A stretch of 64,000 bases of DNA from the NCBI GenBank assembly GCA_036245805.1, contig BTRK01000005.1, forward strand, positions 10,292,001-10,356,000, written 5' to 3'. The translations under genes were made by a program, and so were the position numbers. The notes under the pieces are model-generated. The model was given only the letters and a program-made list of their open reading frames with translations, did not search any database and had not been told where the DNA came from. Below are positions 36,301 to 46,533 of this stretch, in pieces (within the stretch, counting starts at the first letter, position 1; each line of letters begins with the position of its first letter). The DNA comes from Pristionchus mayeri. Lineage: Eukaryota; Nematoda; Chromadorea; Rhabditida; Neodiplogasteridae.

Positions 36301-36360
36301 AATCGTCAACCCAGCTCGTCGAATTGGTTCTTTTGCTTTTTTTATCGACTCTCTATCTCA
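33331..36360 (-). CDS. Receptor tyrosine kinase, TM and kinase domain, one-base lesion in the C-lobe
   Basis: Read on the minus strand from about 36,360: a transmembrane helix (IGVIIAIVILIIVVISEVLY) and a basic stop-transfer run. Then the kinase domain: glycine loop GEGAYGRIFVG (about 36,070), VAVKIL lysine (about 35,845), alpha-C FLREIELMK, the catalytic loop HRDLATRNVLL (about 35,300), a DFG variant IADLGKG (about 35,140), RWTSMEALDEGIFSSASD (about 34,240), WSFGVVLYELVTMG (34,126 on) and LMMQCWEADRTSRPTF (33,715-33,622). The last exon is 33,486-33,331. One base appears missing near 34,080, after the codons for TPYP, which puts LSRLKRGERMTRPSE out of frame: either an assembly error or a null allele. 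The extracellular exons are not found; the sequence upstream is replaced by an inverted duplication and minisatellite. The class resembles nematode-expanded kinases with short ectodomains (inference). Confidence 0.75.
34487..34926. mobile_element. 440-bp palindromic element in a kinase intron
   Basis: Outer arms (ACCGACTCCTCTAGTCGGGG... at 34,491 and a diverged inverse ending near 34,926) carry GGCGGACAAAACGGCAACG and its inverse. The inner arms contain GGGAGTACCGTATT and GTTCCTTAGGTCAGA. The inner part shares AAGGAACTG, GGTTACGGTAG and GTACTGTAT words with the palindrome at 45.1-45.8 kb, so both probably belong to one non-autonomous family. Confidence 0.65.
35013..36313. repeat. Left arm of a 1,301-bp near-perfect inverted repeat
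   Basis: This part of the receptor kinase gene (TM exon to the DLG exon) is repeated in reverse at 36,762-38,062. The two arms have exactly equal length (coordinate sums of 73,075 at both ends), so there is no net indel. The spacer is 448 bp. Confidence 0.95.
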
Positions 36361-36761
36361 ATAATGAAAGGATTTATGGCCTGTCAAATTTTTGAAATTT
36401 TGAGAGCCGGCTTTTAGGTTGTTTGCAATTTACGGCTCCGGAACTTAAAACAAAAGTTCTATATTCTTAGATGTATCAATACTGATAATGGGCAGCCGAT
36501 TCAAGCAGTTTGAAGTTTTTGTAAATCACATCCTGCGATCTCTCAGAAGAGTTCTGATATAGGTATAGATAGTGGTGAAATTAAGACGGGTGAATTAAAA
36601 AAACGAACCAGCAGACCTGCACTTTCGATTAAATGTGCAAATATATAGATGCGTATGTGGCACGATGAACACTCTCCAAACGGGTGATCGCGCTATACAA
36701 TGCCCGGAACCATTTTAATTGTAAGAAACAAATATATTTTCAGAGTCGATGATGGATTTAA

Positions 36762-38062
36762 TGGGTTGACGATTGGAGTGATAATTGCGATCGTAATCCT
36801 GATTATCATAGTGATTTCTGCAGTGCTCTATGCGTTTCTTGTGAGGAGAAAGTCCAACAGAAACTCATCTATTGAAGAGGCACGCATTATGTTTTTACCT
36901 ATATATTCATGAAGTCGGGACATAAAACCCTTTTTCAGATCAGTTTGAAAGATCTCAAGAAGACCGACTGGGAACTGCAATTAGTAGCTGTTAATTTCCA
37001 CGAGAAATTGGGAGAGGGCGCCTACGGTCGAATTTTCGTAGGTAAGCAATGCCGACTTGATTTGCTTACTCTTCGTTCTGCGATTCCTAAGAATTGTCTA
37101 CAAAAACACAATTATAAACAATTGTGCTATATATTACGCTCAAATTATGTCATATTGTAGGGCTTGTACCCGAGGAGTCGTATTCCAACGCAATGGACAC
37201 GGACGAGTTAGGAATGTGTAAAGTTGCAGTCAAAATCCTGATGGGTGAGCATACTATTGGGTTTTTTCTGAAAATTAGATGCATTATTTTCAGAAAACAC
37301 TCGATCTGCCGAAAAAGACTCCTTCCTGCGTGAAATCGAACTAATGAAAGTCATTCCATCTCATCCCAATATAGGTTGGTCATTATTATGAAGAGGCAAG
37401 GAATGTCGATATATCAGTCCGACTGGTTGGATGCGTTACTTTGGAGGAGCCCACTTTACTAGTTCTTGAATTTCACCCAATGGGTGATCTTCAACGATAC
37501 TTGCAACAGAGGTTCGTCGCTCTTGTAAATTGAGAACAAAATCGTGTTCCAAAACGACTCCGTAGCGGGAAAATGAAATGTGATTTAATTTACTCTACAA
37601 ACTTTTTTCCCAGGAGCACAGCGTCAACGGAAGAGTACGAGCAGACTAGGATTCCGTTCCGCCGATTAATGGGATTTGCTAGTCAAATCGCCTCAGGAAT
37701 GGTTTGATTATTCTGAACTGCGAAATGCGAATAACAAAATTAATTGAGGGGCACTTATCGTCGCAAGGAATTGTTCATAGAGATCTCGCAACACGAAATG
37801 TCCTTCTTGCGCGCAGAGATCACTGCAAGTTACAGCAAATATAATTTAAACACTTTGGTGATTGACCATCTTGTTCAAAATATATTTGGCCGAATCTTTT
37901 GTTCTTTTGTTCTGTTCTAACATTTGTTCCAGATCGCCGATCTGGGAAAGGGACAGATAGTGGATCCAATCTCAGGAATCTATCAAGCTGAGGCTGTGAG
38001 TATGATTGATGCTATTTATTCCAGAAGCACATTTAATGAAGGGATACCATCAACGAATGCTA
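36762..38062 (+). pseudogene. Inverted partial duplicate of the receptor tyrosine kinase
   Basis: It repeats in opposite orientation the transmembrane exon through the DLG exon of the neighbouring kinase. Most of the arm differs at only a few bases (for example AAC versus ACC near 37,836), but the transmembrane exon carries about six changes. Its splice donor has mutated from GT to GC (GAAGAG/GCACGC, about 36,880). The copy stops after the activation-segment exon, where the 32-bp minisatellite begins, so the C-lobe is missing. If transcribed, it could pair with the kinase mRNA as antisense. Confidence 0.9.
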
Positions 38063-40508
38063 AGTGGTTCCTGGGTCGGTACCAGCCCGTTCCAAGTGGT
38101 TCGTGGGTCGGTACCAGCCCGTTCCAAGTGGTTCGTGGGTCGGTACCAGCCCGTTCCGAGTGGTTCCTGGGTCGGTACCAGCCCGTTCCAAGTGGTTCGT
38201 CGGTCGGTACCAGCCCGTTCCAAGTGGTTCCTGGGTCGGTACCAGCCCGTTCCAAGTGGTTCGTGGGTCGGTACCAGCCCGTTCCAAGTGGTTCCTTGGT
38301 CGGTACCAGGCCGTTCCAAGTGGTTCCTGGGTCGGTACCAGCCCGTTCCAAGTGGTTCGCGGGTCGGTACCAGCCCGTTCCGAATGGTTCCTGGGTCGGT
38401 ACCAGCCCGTTCCAAGTGGTTCGTGGGTCAGTACCAGCCCGTTCCGAGTGGTTCCTGGGTCGGTACCAGCCCGTTCCAAGTGGTTCCTGGGTCGGTGCCA
38501 GCCCGTTCCAAGTGGTTCCTGGGTCGGTACCAGCCCGTTCCGAGTGGTTCCTGGGTCGGTGCCAGCCCGTTCCAAGTGGTTCCTGGGTCGGTGCCAGCCC
38601 GTTCCAAGTGGTTCCTTGGTCGGTACCAGCCCGTTCCAAGTGGTTCCTTGGTCGGTACCAGGCCGTTCCAAGTGGTTCCTGGGTCGGTACCAGCCCGTTC
38701 CAAGTGGTTCGCGGGTCGGTACCAGCCCGTTCCGAATGGTTCGTGGGTCGGTACCAGCCCGTTCCAAGTGGTTCCTTGGTCGCTACCAGCCCGTTCCGAA
38801 TGGTTCGTGGGTCGGTACCAGCCCGTTCCAAGTGGTTCCTTGGTCGGTACCAGCCCGTTCCAAGTGGTTCGTGGGTCGGTGCCAGCCCGTTCCAAGTGGT
38901 TCCTTGGTCGGTACCAGCCCGTTCCAAGTGGTTCGTGGGTCGGTACCAGCCCGTTCCAAGTGGTTCCTTGGTCGGTACCAGCCCGTTCCAAGTGGTTCGT
39001 GGGTCGGTGCCAGCCCGTTCCAAGTGGTTCCTTGGTCGGTACCAGCCCGTTCCAAGTGGTTCCTGGGTCGGTACCAGCCCGTTCCAAGTGGTTCGTGGGT
39101 CGGTACCAGCCCGTTCCAAGTGGTTCGTGGGTCGGTACCAGCCCGTTCCGAGTGGTTCCTGGGTCGGTACCAGCCCGTTCCAAGTGGTTCCTGGGTCGGT
39201 ACCAGCCCGTTCCGAGTGGTTCCTGGGTCGGTGCCAGCCCGTTCCAAGTGGTTCCTTGGTCGGTACCAGCCCGTTCCAAGTGGTTCCTTGGTCGGTACCA
39301 GGCCGTTCCAAGTGGTTCCTGGGTCGGTACCAGCCCGTTCCAAGTGGTTCGCGGGTCGGTACCAGCCCGTTCCGAATGGTTCGTGGGTCGGTACCAGCCC
39401 GTTCCAAGTGGTTCCTTGGTCGCTACCAGCCCGTTCCGAATGGTTCGTGGGTCGGTACCAGCCCGTTCCAAGTGGTTCCTTGGTCGGTACCAGCCCGTTC
39501 CAAGTGGTTCGTGGGTCGGTGCCAGCCCGTTCCAAGTGGTTCCTTGGTCGGTACCAGCCCGTTCCAAGTGGTTCGTGGGTCGGTACCAGCCCGTTCCAAG
39601 TGGTTCCTTGGTCGGTACCAGCCCGTTCCAAGTGGTTCCTGGGTCGGTACCAGCCCGTTCCAAGTGGTTCGTGGGTCGGTACCAGCCCGTTCCAAGTGGT
39701 TCGTGGGTCGGTACCAGCCCGTTCCGAGTGGTTCCTGGGTCGGTACCAGCCCGTTCCAAGTGGTTCCTGGGTCGCTACCAGCCCGTTCCGAATGGTTCGT
39801 GGGTCGGTACTAGCCCGTTCCAAGTGGTTCCTTGGTCGGTACCAGCCCGTTCCAAGTGGTTCGTGGGTCGGTGCCAGCCCGTTCCAAGTGGTTCCTTGGT
39901 CGGTACCAGCCCGTTCCAAGTGGTTCCTTGGTCGGTACCAGGCCGTTCCAAGTGGTTCCTGGGTCGGTACCAGCCCGTTCCAAGTGGTTCGCGGGTCGGT
40001 ACCAGCCCGTTCCAAGTGGTTCCTTGGTCGGTACCAGGCCGTTCCAAGTGGTTCCTGGGTCGGTACCAGCCCGTTCCAAGTGGTTCGCGGGTCGGTACCA
40101 GCCCGTTCCGAATGGTTCGTGGGTCGGTACCAGCCCGTTCCAAGTGGTTCCTTGGTCGCTACCAGCCCGTTCCGAATGGTTCGTGGGTCGGTACCAGCCC
40201 GTTCCAAGTGGTTCCTTGGTCGGTACCAGCCCGTTCCAAGTGGTTCTTGGGTCGGTGCCAGCCCGTTCCAAGTGGTTCCTTGGTCGGTACCAGGCCGTTC
40301 CAAGTGGTTCCTGGGTCGGTACCAGCCCGTTCCAAGTGGTTCGCGGGTCGGTACCAGCCCGTTCCAAGTGGTTCCTTGGTCGGTACCAGCCCGTTCCAAG
40401 TGGTTCGTGGGTCGGTGCCAGCCCGTTCCAAGTGGTTCCTTGGTCGGTACCAGCCCGTTCCAAGTGGTTCGTGGGTCGGTACCAGCCCGTTTCAAGTGGT
40501 TCGCGGGT
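38062..40508 (+). repeat. 32-bp minisatellite, block 1, about 76 units
   Basis: The unit is GGTTCCTGGGTCGGTACCAG + CCCGTTCCAAGT. Variants affect four positions: CCTGG/CGTGG/CTTGG/CGCGG, GGTACC/GGTGCC/GCTACC, CAGCCC/CAGGCC and CCAAGT/CCGAGT/CCGAAT. Runs of variants recur as longer higher-order blocks, for example near 38,640, 39,290, 39,920 and 40,020. The unit has no stop codon in any of the six frames and 32 is not a multiple of 3, so very long open frames appear on both strands with a 32-residue period. They are not evidence of a protein. The block starts at the end of the kinase duplicate. Confidence 0.97.
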
Positions 40509-40656
40509 TGTTTGCAATTTCCGGCTCTGCAATTTAAAACGAAAGTGCATTATCACTAGATACATCAATACTGATAATTGCTAGCCGATCAGTTTGAAGT
40601 TTTTGTAAATTAGGGGTTCTATTTCCTACATTCTCTCAGAATACCTCTGATATACA
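40506..40656 (+). repeat. Copy of the kinase upstream segment after block 1
   Basis: Resembles 36,417-36,571 in the same orientation: both begin GGTTGTTTGCAATTT and share ATCAATACTGATAAT and CAGTTTGAAGTTTTTGTAAAT. This suggests that the kinase inverted arm plus minisatellite block 1 were inserted into, or duplicated together with, the region upstream of the kinase. Confidence 0.75.
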
Positions 40657-40669
40657 AACCGCAGTGTGT

Positions 40670-40805
40670 ATCTGTCCGTATGTCCGGATTGCGAAAAAGT
40701 TGCGAAATGTGGAGGTAGAGAGATCGCGCGTCAACAAGTTGCGAAACGAGTGATTGCGAAACCTACTCCGCTAGGACGGGGCCCCCGCCGAAGGGGGGGG
40801 GCAGC
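40670..40805 (+). repeat. Dispersed GC-rich repeat, copy 2
   Basis: Plus-strand counterpart of 7,731-7,885. It ends in GGGGCCCCCGCCGAAGGGGG and directly abuts the left terminus of the foldback element at 40,806. Confidence 0.7.
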
Positions 40806-41044
40806 GGTGGTAAGACATTTCGCACAAGCAAATTCGAATAATAACGGTTCGAACTAGGACGTTTCGAATAATTCATTCGGAATAATCCACTTGGAACAAT
40901 CTACTTCGAACTAGGACGTTTCGCACAATTTTTTTCGAACAATCATTTTGGCATAATCAATTTCGCATAAAGACGTTTCGCACATTTTTTTTGGCATGAT
41001 CACGGATCGAACAAGGATCGGCACCGGCCCTTCCGTACCTGTCT

Positions 41045-41806
41045 GTTCCAAGTGGTTCCTGGGTCGGTACCAGCCCGTTCCAAGTGGTTCCTGGGTCGGT
41101 ACCAGCCCGTTCCAAGTGGTTCCTGGGTCGGTACCAGCCCGTTCCAAGTGGTTCGTGGGTCGGTACCAGCCCGTTCCAAGTGGTTCCTGGGTCGGTACCA
41201 GCCCGTTCCAAGTGGTTCGTGGGTCGGTGCCAGCCCGTTCCAAGTGGTTCCTTGGTCGCTACCAGCCCGTTCCGAATGGTTCGTGGGTCGGTACCAGCCC
41301 GTTCCAAGTGGTTCCTTGGTCGGTACCAGCCCGTTCCAAGTGGTTCGTGGGTCGGTGCCAGCCCGTTCCAAGTGGTTCCTGGGTCGGTACCAGCCCGTTC
41401 CAAGTGGTTCCTGGGTCGGTACCAGCCCGTTCCAAGTGGTTCGTGGGTCGGTACCAGCCCGTTCCAAGTGGTTCCTGGGTCGGTACCAGCCCGTTCCAAG
41501 TGGTTCCTTGGTCGCTACCAGCCCGTTCCGAATGGTTCGTGGGTCGGTACCAGCCCGTTCCAAGTGGTTCCTTGGTCGGTACCAGCCCGTTCCAAGTGGT
41601 TCGTGGGTCGGTGCCAGCCCGTTCCAAGTGGTTCCTGGGTCGGTACCAGCCCGTTCCAAGTGGTTCCTGGGTCGGTACCAGCCCGTTCCAAGTGGTTCGT
41701 GGGTCGGTACCAGCCCGTTCCAAGTGGTTCCTGGGTCGGTACCAGCCCGTTCCAAGTGGTTCGTGGGTCGGTGCCAGCCCGTTCCAAGTGGTTCCTTGGT
41801 CGGTAC
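41045..41806 (+). repeat. 32-bp minisatellite, block 2, about 24 units
   Basis: Same unit and orientation as block 1. It forms the left inner arm of the foldback element. Confidence 0.97.
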
Positions 41807-42089
41807 AATCTTCATCTCATTCCAGAGCAAGATGTATTAGATGCTATGAATGATATGATTACACACTCACCTAATGCATGCAAGGGTTATGTATTTGCAT
41901 TGATATTGATCCTTTTTTTTAATTTCACAATTTTCGTGTGAATTAGGTAGCATGTTATGAAAATGGCCTACAAGCATGGAAGAACAATTTTCAAAATCGC
42001 TCTACAAATACAATTAAATGCTGTATTGGTAGCTATTAATTGTGAGATGAAGCACGCAGATGTTCAAACCACTATTTAAACTTAGACTA

Positions 42090-42571
42090 GTTATGATATG
42101 TTGCGGAATTGCCATTCTTCATATTATTGCTGAAGCATGTGCAAGAGAATTATGTTCTCGGATCAGGACTCCACGGACCTAGGTTTAAGCCTGAAGAATG
42201 GATTCTTGGTGGGATATCAACCACCGTCCCTCGAACTAACAACTATTGCGAAGCATCCAATTCTATTATGAACGTGAGATTATTTCATTTCATTTTGTAT
42301 ATGAACATAACCGTATTCAGTCGACTGTCAAGACGATTCGTGTTTGTGACGGTGCATCTCTTCTTTCATTTTTCCAAAATGAGGAAGAAAGAGTAAGCAT
42401 TGGAGCAGCAGTGGCAGCGGTCAATCATTCGCATCGCATGAGCCTCCCGGTTTCGAAAACGATTGAAGCGAGGAATACTGCAGTTCAGCTCGCCCTTTCC
42501 AACCCTCATCAACTCAGAGGCTTTCCCCTCCTGGGTCATATTAGCTGCACTCTGGCCCCATATCAGAAATA
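42090..42571 (+). pseudogene. MULE-like transposase C-terminal fragment
   Basis: The frame from about 42,109 contains GPRFKPEEW followed about 15 residues later by PRTNNYCEASNSIMN. This matches the pattern RFxxxxW ... RTNNxxExxH-like that closes Mutator-like (MULE) transposases in nematodes and insects. A second frame (42,246-42,571) continues with ASLLSFFQNEEERVSIGAA and ends ...CTLAPYQK before a stop. The shift between the two, or an unrecognised intron, and the absence of the catalytic DDE region show that this is a remnant. The assignment is by motif only. Confidence 0.5.
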
Positions 42572-42827
42572 GATCACTATTATTACTTCTTATGTTCACT
42601 TCCTTATTCCCTTGACCCACTTAGAAGATAATTTGCATTTCCTTCCATTAAAGTTCTTAAATTTATCATTCAGAAGTTAAACTTATTTACTTCCTTTACC
42701 CACTAAGAAGATTTTTTGTGTTTCTTTGCAGTTCATTGTTCTCCATTCCTACCATTCTACTAGAAGTTCACATTAATCAATAAACATGTACATACCATAT
42801 CTGCATTCCGAAGAAATGCCGCAAACA

Positions 42828-44057
42828 CCACTTGGAACGGGCTGGTACCGACCCAGGAACCATTTGGAACGGGCTGGTACCCACACCAGGAACCACTTGG
42901 AACGGGTTGGTACCGACCCAGGAACCATTTGGAACAGGCTGGTACCGACCCAGGAACCACTTGGAACGGGCTGGTACCGACCCAGGAACCACTTGGAACG
43001 GGCTGGTACCGACCCACGAACCACTTGGAACGGGCTGGTACCGACCCAGGAACCACTTGGAACGGGCTGGTACCGACCCAGGAACCACTTGGAACGGGCT
43101 GGTACCGACCCAGGAACCACTTGGAACGGGCTGGTACCGACCCACGAACCACTTGGAACGGGCTGGTACCGACCCAGGAACCACTTGGAACGGGCTGGTA
43201 CCGACCCACGAACCACTTGGAACGGGCTGGTACCGACCCAGGAACCACTTGGAACGGGTTGGTACCGACCCAGGAACCATTTGGAACAGGCTGGTACCGA
43301 CCCAGGAACCACTTGGAACGGGCTGGTACCGACCCAGGAACCACTTGGAACGGGCTGGTACCGACCCACGAACCACTTGGAACGGGCTGGTACCGACCCA
43401 GGAACCACTTGGAACGGGTTGGTACCGACCCAGGAACCATTTGGAACAGGCTGGTACCGACCCAGGAACCACTTGGAACGGGCTGGTACCGACCCAGGAA
43501 CCACTTGGAACGGGCTGGTACCGACCCACGAACCACTTGGAACGGGCTGGTACCGACCCAGGAACCACTTGGAACGGGCTGGTACCGACCCAGGAACCAC
43601 TTGGAACGGGCTGGTACCGACCCAGGAACCACTTGGAACGGGCTGGTACCGACCCACGAACCACTTGGAACGGGCTGGTACCGACCCAGGAACCACTTGG
43701 AACGGGCTGGTACCGACCCAGGAACCACTTGGAACGGGCTGGTACCGACCCAGGAACCACTTGGAACGGGTTGGTACCGACCCAGGAACCATTTGGAACA
43801 GGCTGGTACCGACCCAGGAACCACTTGGAACGGGCTGGTACCGACCCAGGAACCACTTGGAACGGGCTGGTACCGACCCACGAACCACTTGGAACGGGCT
43901 GGTACCGACCCAGGAACCACTTGGAACGGGCTGGTACCGACCCAGGAACCAGTTGGAACGGGCTGGTACCGACCCAGGAACCACTTGGAACGTGCTGGTA
44001 CCGACCCAGGAACCACTTGGAACGGGCTGGTACCGACCCAGGAACCACTTGGAACAG
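42828..44057 (-). repeat. 32-bp minisatellite, block 3, about 38 units, inverted
   Basis: Reverse complement orientation relative to blocks 1 and 2. It forms the right inner arm of the foldback. It is more homogeneous than block 1. A variant pair (GGGTTGG followed by CCATTTGGAACAGG) recurs near 42,905, 43,257, 43,417 and 43,767, marking higher-order units. Confidence 0.97.
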
Positions 44058-44329
44058 GCAGGTACGGAAGGGCCGGTGCCGATCCTTGTTCGATCCGTGA
44101 TCATGCCAAAAAAATTGTGCGAAACGTCTTTATGCGAAATTGATTATGCCAAAATGATTGTTCGAAAAAAATTGTGCGAAACGTCCTAGTTCGATTTGTG
44201 CTTGTACGAGCTGGAATTATGCCAAACGAATTGTGCGAAACGTCCTAGTTCGAAAAATTTTGTTCGAAGCGTCGTTATTCGACTTCGTTTGTTCGAATTG
44301 TCTTACCACCTTATTTGTGCTACCCCTTC

Positions 44330-44928
44330 TTTATCAAACAATACCTCGTGAAGCACATTATTGTTTCGAGGATATCGTCACTCTTCAACAACTTCCAGCG
44401 TCCGTTCTCCATCAATCCAATATGATTTTCGTGTCCAGAGCATGAATTGCCTTGGGAATTTATGTTTGGATATTCGAAATATTTACTCACTGGTGTCATT
44501 ATCAAATGAGTTGAAGTCAAGAGGTTGCCCGTCAATCCAGGACCACCTGTCTGCAAGAAACAGTTCTTCAAATCGGATTTTGGATATCTTCATATTCAGT
44601 AATGAACACATTCCATAACGAAAACATCACCTCCTGCACACACAATTCCGAGAAAGAAATTAGAAGCAAACATAAAGACGTCCTCATTGATCTGAAATGT
44701 GTGCAGATAATTTCATACAATGCAAACAAGCGATGTGCATGTCCGTTTGTCATGATTGCGAAAAGGAAAGGGGGGAAGACTTGGAAAGAAATGCCGATTA
44801 ATGAATAATTTCGAAACTGATGGGTATATGATCTAATTTTTAAAAAAAACTGTAATTTAACACCTCATAGGTTTGAATGATCGGAAGCATGTATCCGTGC
44901 GTCGTGCAGAACTTCTCCGAATGCTGTA
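44330..44928 (-). CDS. C-type lectin domain gene, partial
   Basis: Minus-strand exons: 44,928-44,869 encodes HSEKFCTTHGYMLPIIQTYE, the AxxFCxxxGxxLxxI motif of C-type lectins. 44,550-44,491 encodes RWSWIDGQPLDFNSFDND, the WxWxDG...W core. An exon from 44,450 encodes GLMENGRWKLLKSDD...MCF, the G-x-W...C end. A middle exon around 44,640-44,580 is less clear. Such lectins are secreted carbohydrate-binding proteins, often immune effectors in nematodes. The calcium-site residues cannot be judged. A palindromic element begins about 185 bp upstream of the first recognisable exon, and the 5' end (signal peptide) is not found. The gene ends at the border of the foldback element, so its 3' end may be lost. 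Confidence 0.6.
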
Positions 44929-45063
44929 TGTTAAAAAAATTAAATACTTTTTTTTTCGAAGAGCAGTCAACATATCCAGTTAAATATGCTAATACTCTAT
45001 TTAATATCTTACTGGCACTAGGGAATTTATCTCGCCTGGAAAGTGCTTCCTTGAACAGAACGG

Positions 45064-45872
45064 AACGGGTATCCATAGTTGCCCAACACTGGCGGCGAGG
45101 TGTTTTCAGACAATGAACCCCTATTCATGCTGGGGCGTTTCCCCCCTCGATATGAGGGGGGAAGCGCCCCAGCATGTATAGGGGGTCATGGTCAAAAATC
45201 GATTGGTAGGTCAATGGTAGGTCAAGACTAGGTACCGTACCCAATCAATAGTACAGTACCCACATATACCGTATACAACTACCGTAACCCTCGATTATCG
45301 CAAACTAACTTTATTTTCAAAAAGTCCTGGTACCGTTCCCAATCGATTATACAGTACCCAACTGACTACCGTAACCCAGTTCCGTGGGTCAGATCCAGTT
45401 CCTTGTGTCAAACATTTTTCTAAAAAAATCGGAAATTTTTCTATAAATTCCAATCGATCATAAAATTATACAACAGTATATACAGATACGGAAGGATTAT
45501 TTAAAATATTATTTAGATCGATTTAGGATTTTTAGAAAAATGTTTGACCCAAGGAACTGGGTTACGGTAGTCAGATGGGTACTGTATAATCGATTGGGAA
45601 CGGTACCATGACTTTTTAAAAATAAAGTTAGTTTGTGATAATCGAGGGTTACGGTAGTGGCATACGGTATCTGGGGGTACTGTACTACCGAATGGGTACG
45701 GTACCTAGTCTTTACCTACTATTGACCTACCAATTGATTTTTGACCATGACCCCCTATACATGCTGGGGCGCTTCCCCCCTCATATCGAGGGGGGAAGCG
45801 CCCCATCATGAATAGGGGTTCATGGGGGTCGCCGCCGGCGTGGGCAACTATGCGGGTATCCCTTGATATTAC
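45064..45872. mobile_element. 700-bp palindromic element with duplicated flanks
   Basis: The core 45,114-45,822 has termini TGAACCCCTATTCATGCTGG and its inverse. Each end contains its own mini-hairpin, GGGGCGCTTCCCCCCTC...GAGGGGGGAAGCGCCCC. The arms run for about 310 bp to a centre near 45,470. The immediate flanks (GGGTATCC.ATAGTTGCCCA...GGCGGCGA on the left) are also repeated in inverse on the right, so the palindrome extends into host sequence. It shares words with the palindrome at 34.5-34.9 kb. Confidence 0.75.
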
Positions 45873-46533
45873 CGATCTCGAAAGGTTCTCCTGGGCAGAT
45901 TCCATCTGGACAATCTAAACTTTAAGCATTTATGATTTTTTGAAAAAAAACTTATGCAGATCATTGGCTTTGAACTTGGAGATGCACACCATTACAAACA
46001 GAAACCGAAGATTCATAATTTGGGAATACTCCCTTAGAATTTATTCTGATTAATAATAATGAATACACGAAGAAAAGGCAAACGATAACGATTTTTCTCA
46101 AATGATGAAGGTAAAATGAATCAGGAAATTTCTATCACCTTCGAATGATTAAGATACTTTTCGTTTTCCGTTCTGTTTTCTCTACCGTAAAAGATCGGGA
46201 TAAAATATCGATACATTAATAAAATATCTCTTGCTCTACGAGAGTGACACTTTTGAATTTGTTCTTATTTTTTAATCGTGATCTTCCACTCAAGGTATCA
46301 TTCCAAAAATGCATTTCTTTTCAACATTTTTGAGATATTGGGGTTGGGTAATCGGGCAGGGGTGAAGAGGACGATTTTTCAAGATATCGATTTAGAAACA
46401 CAACAGAAGATTATTACGGCGGAATGACTTTTTTTATTGAACACAACATTTTGTATGCGAACACTATTAGTGAAACCATATCTTTATAATTCAATTCGTA
46501 AGCTCTTTAACACGGGTTGGAGAACTTTATTGT
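45873..46533. other. Intergenic, nothing recognised
   Basis: AT-rich, with no exon or repeat that I can support. A short minus-strand piece opening MESAQENLSRS near 45,905 could be a lectin upstream exon. Confidence 0.3.

Larger units (their letters stand above)
40806..44310. mobile_element. 3.5-kb foldback element with minisatellite arms and MULE-like core
   Basis: Terminal inverted repeats start GGTGGTAAGACA and end with the inverse TGTCTTACCACC-type sequence at 44,310. The outer 240-250 bp of each side are built from irregular TTCGNACAA / AACTAGGACGTTTCGCAC words. Next come CACGGATCGAACAAGGATCG and GGCACCGGCCCTTCCG, then an array of the 32-bp unit, in opposite orientation on the two sides (41,045-41,806 and 42,828-44,057). 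The central kilobase contains a MULE-like transposase remnant. Long inverted termini with internal tandem repeats are known from foldback transposons such as Drosophila FB/Galileo and plant MULE foldbacks. No clear target duplication is visible, partly because the left side abuts another repeat. Confidence 0.75.

Noticed and set aside
38006..40584. Very long open frames with 32-residue repeats on both strands
   Set aside because: They follow automatically from a stop-free 32-bp tandem unit, exist in all six frames and lack any other coding sign.
40506..40656. Independent gene fragment after minisatellite block 1
   Set aside because: It is a copy of non-coding kinase-upstream sequence at 36.4 kb.
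38062..44057. CRISPR-like array
   Set aside because: Units are head-to-tail without unique spacers, and the genome is eukaryotic.
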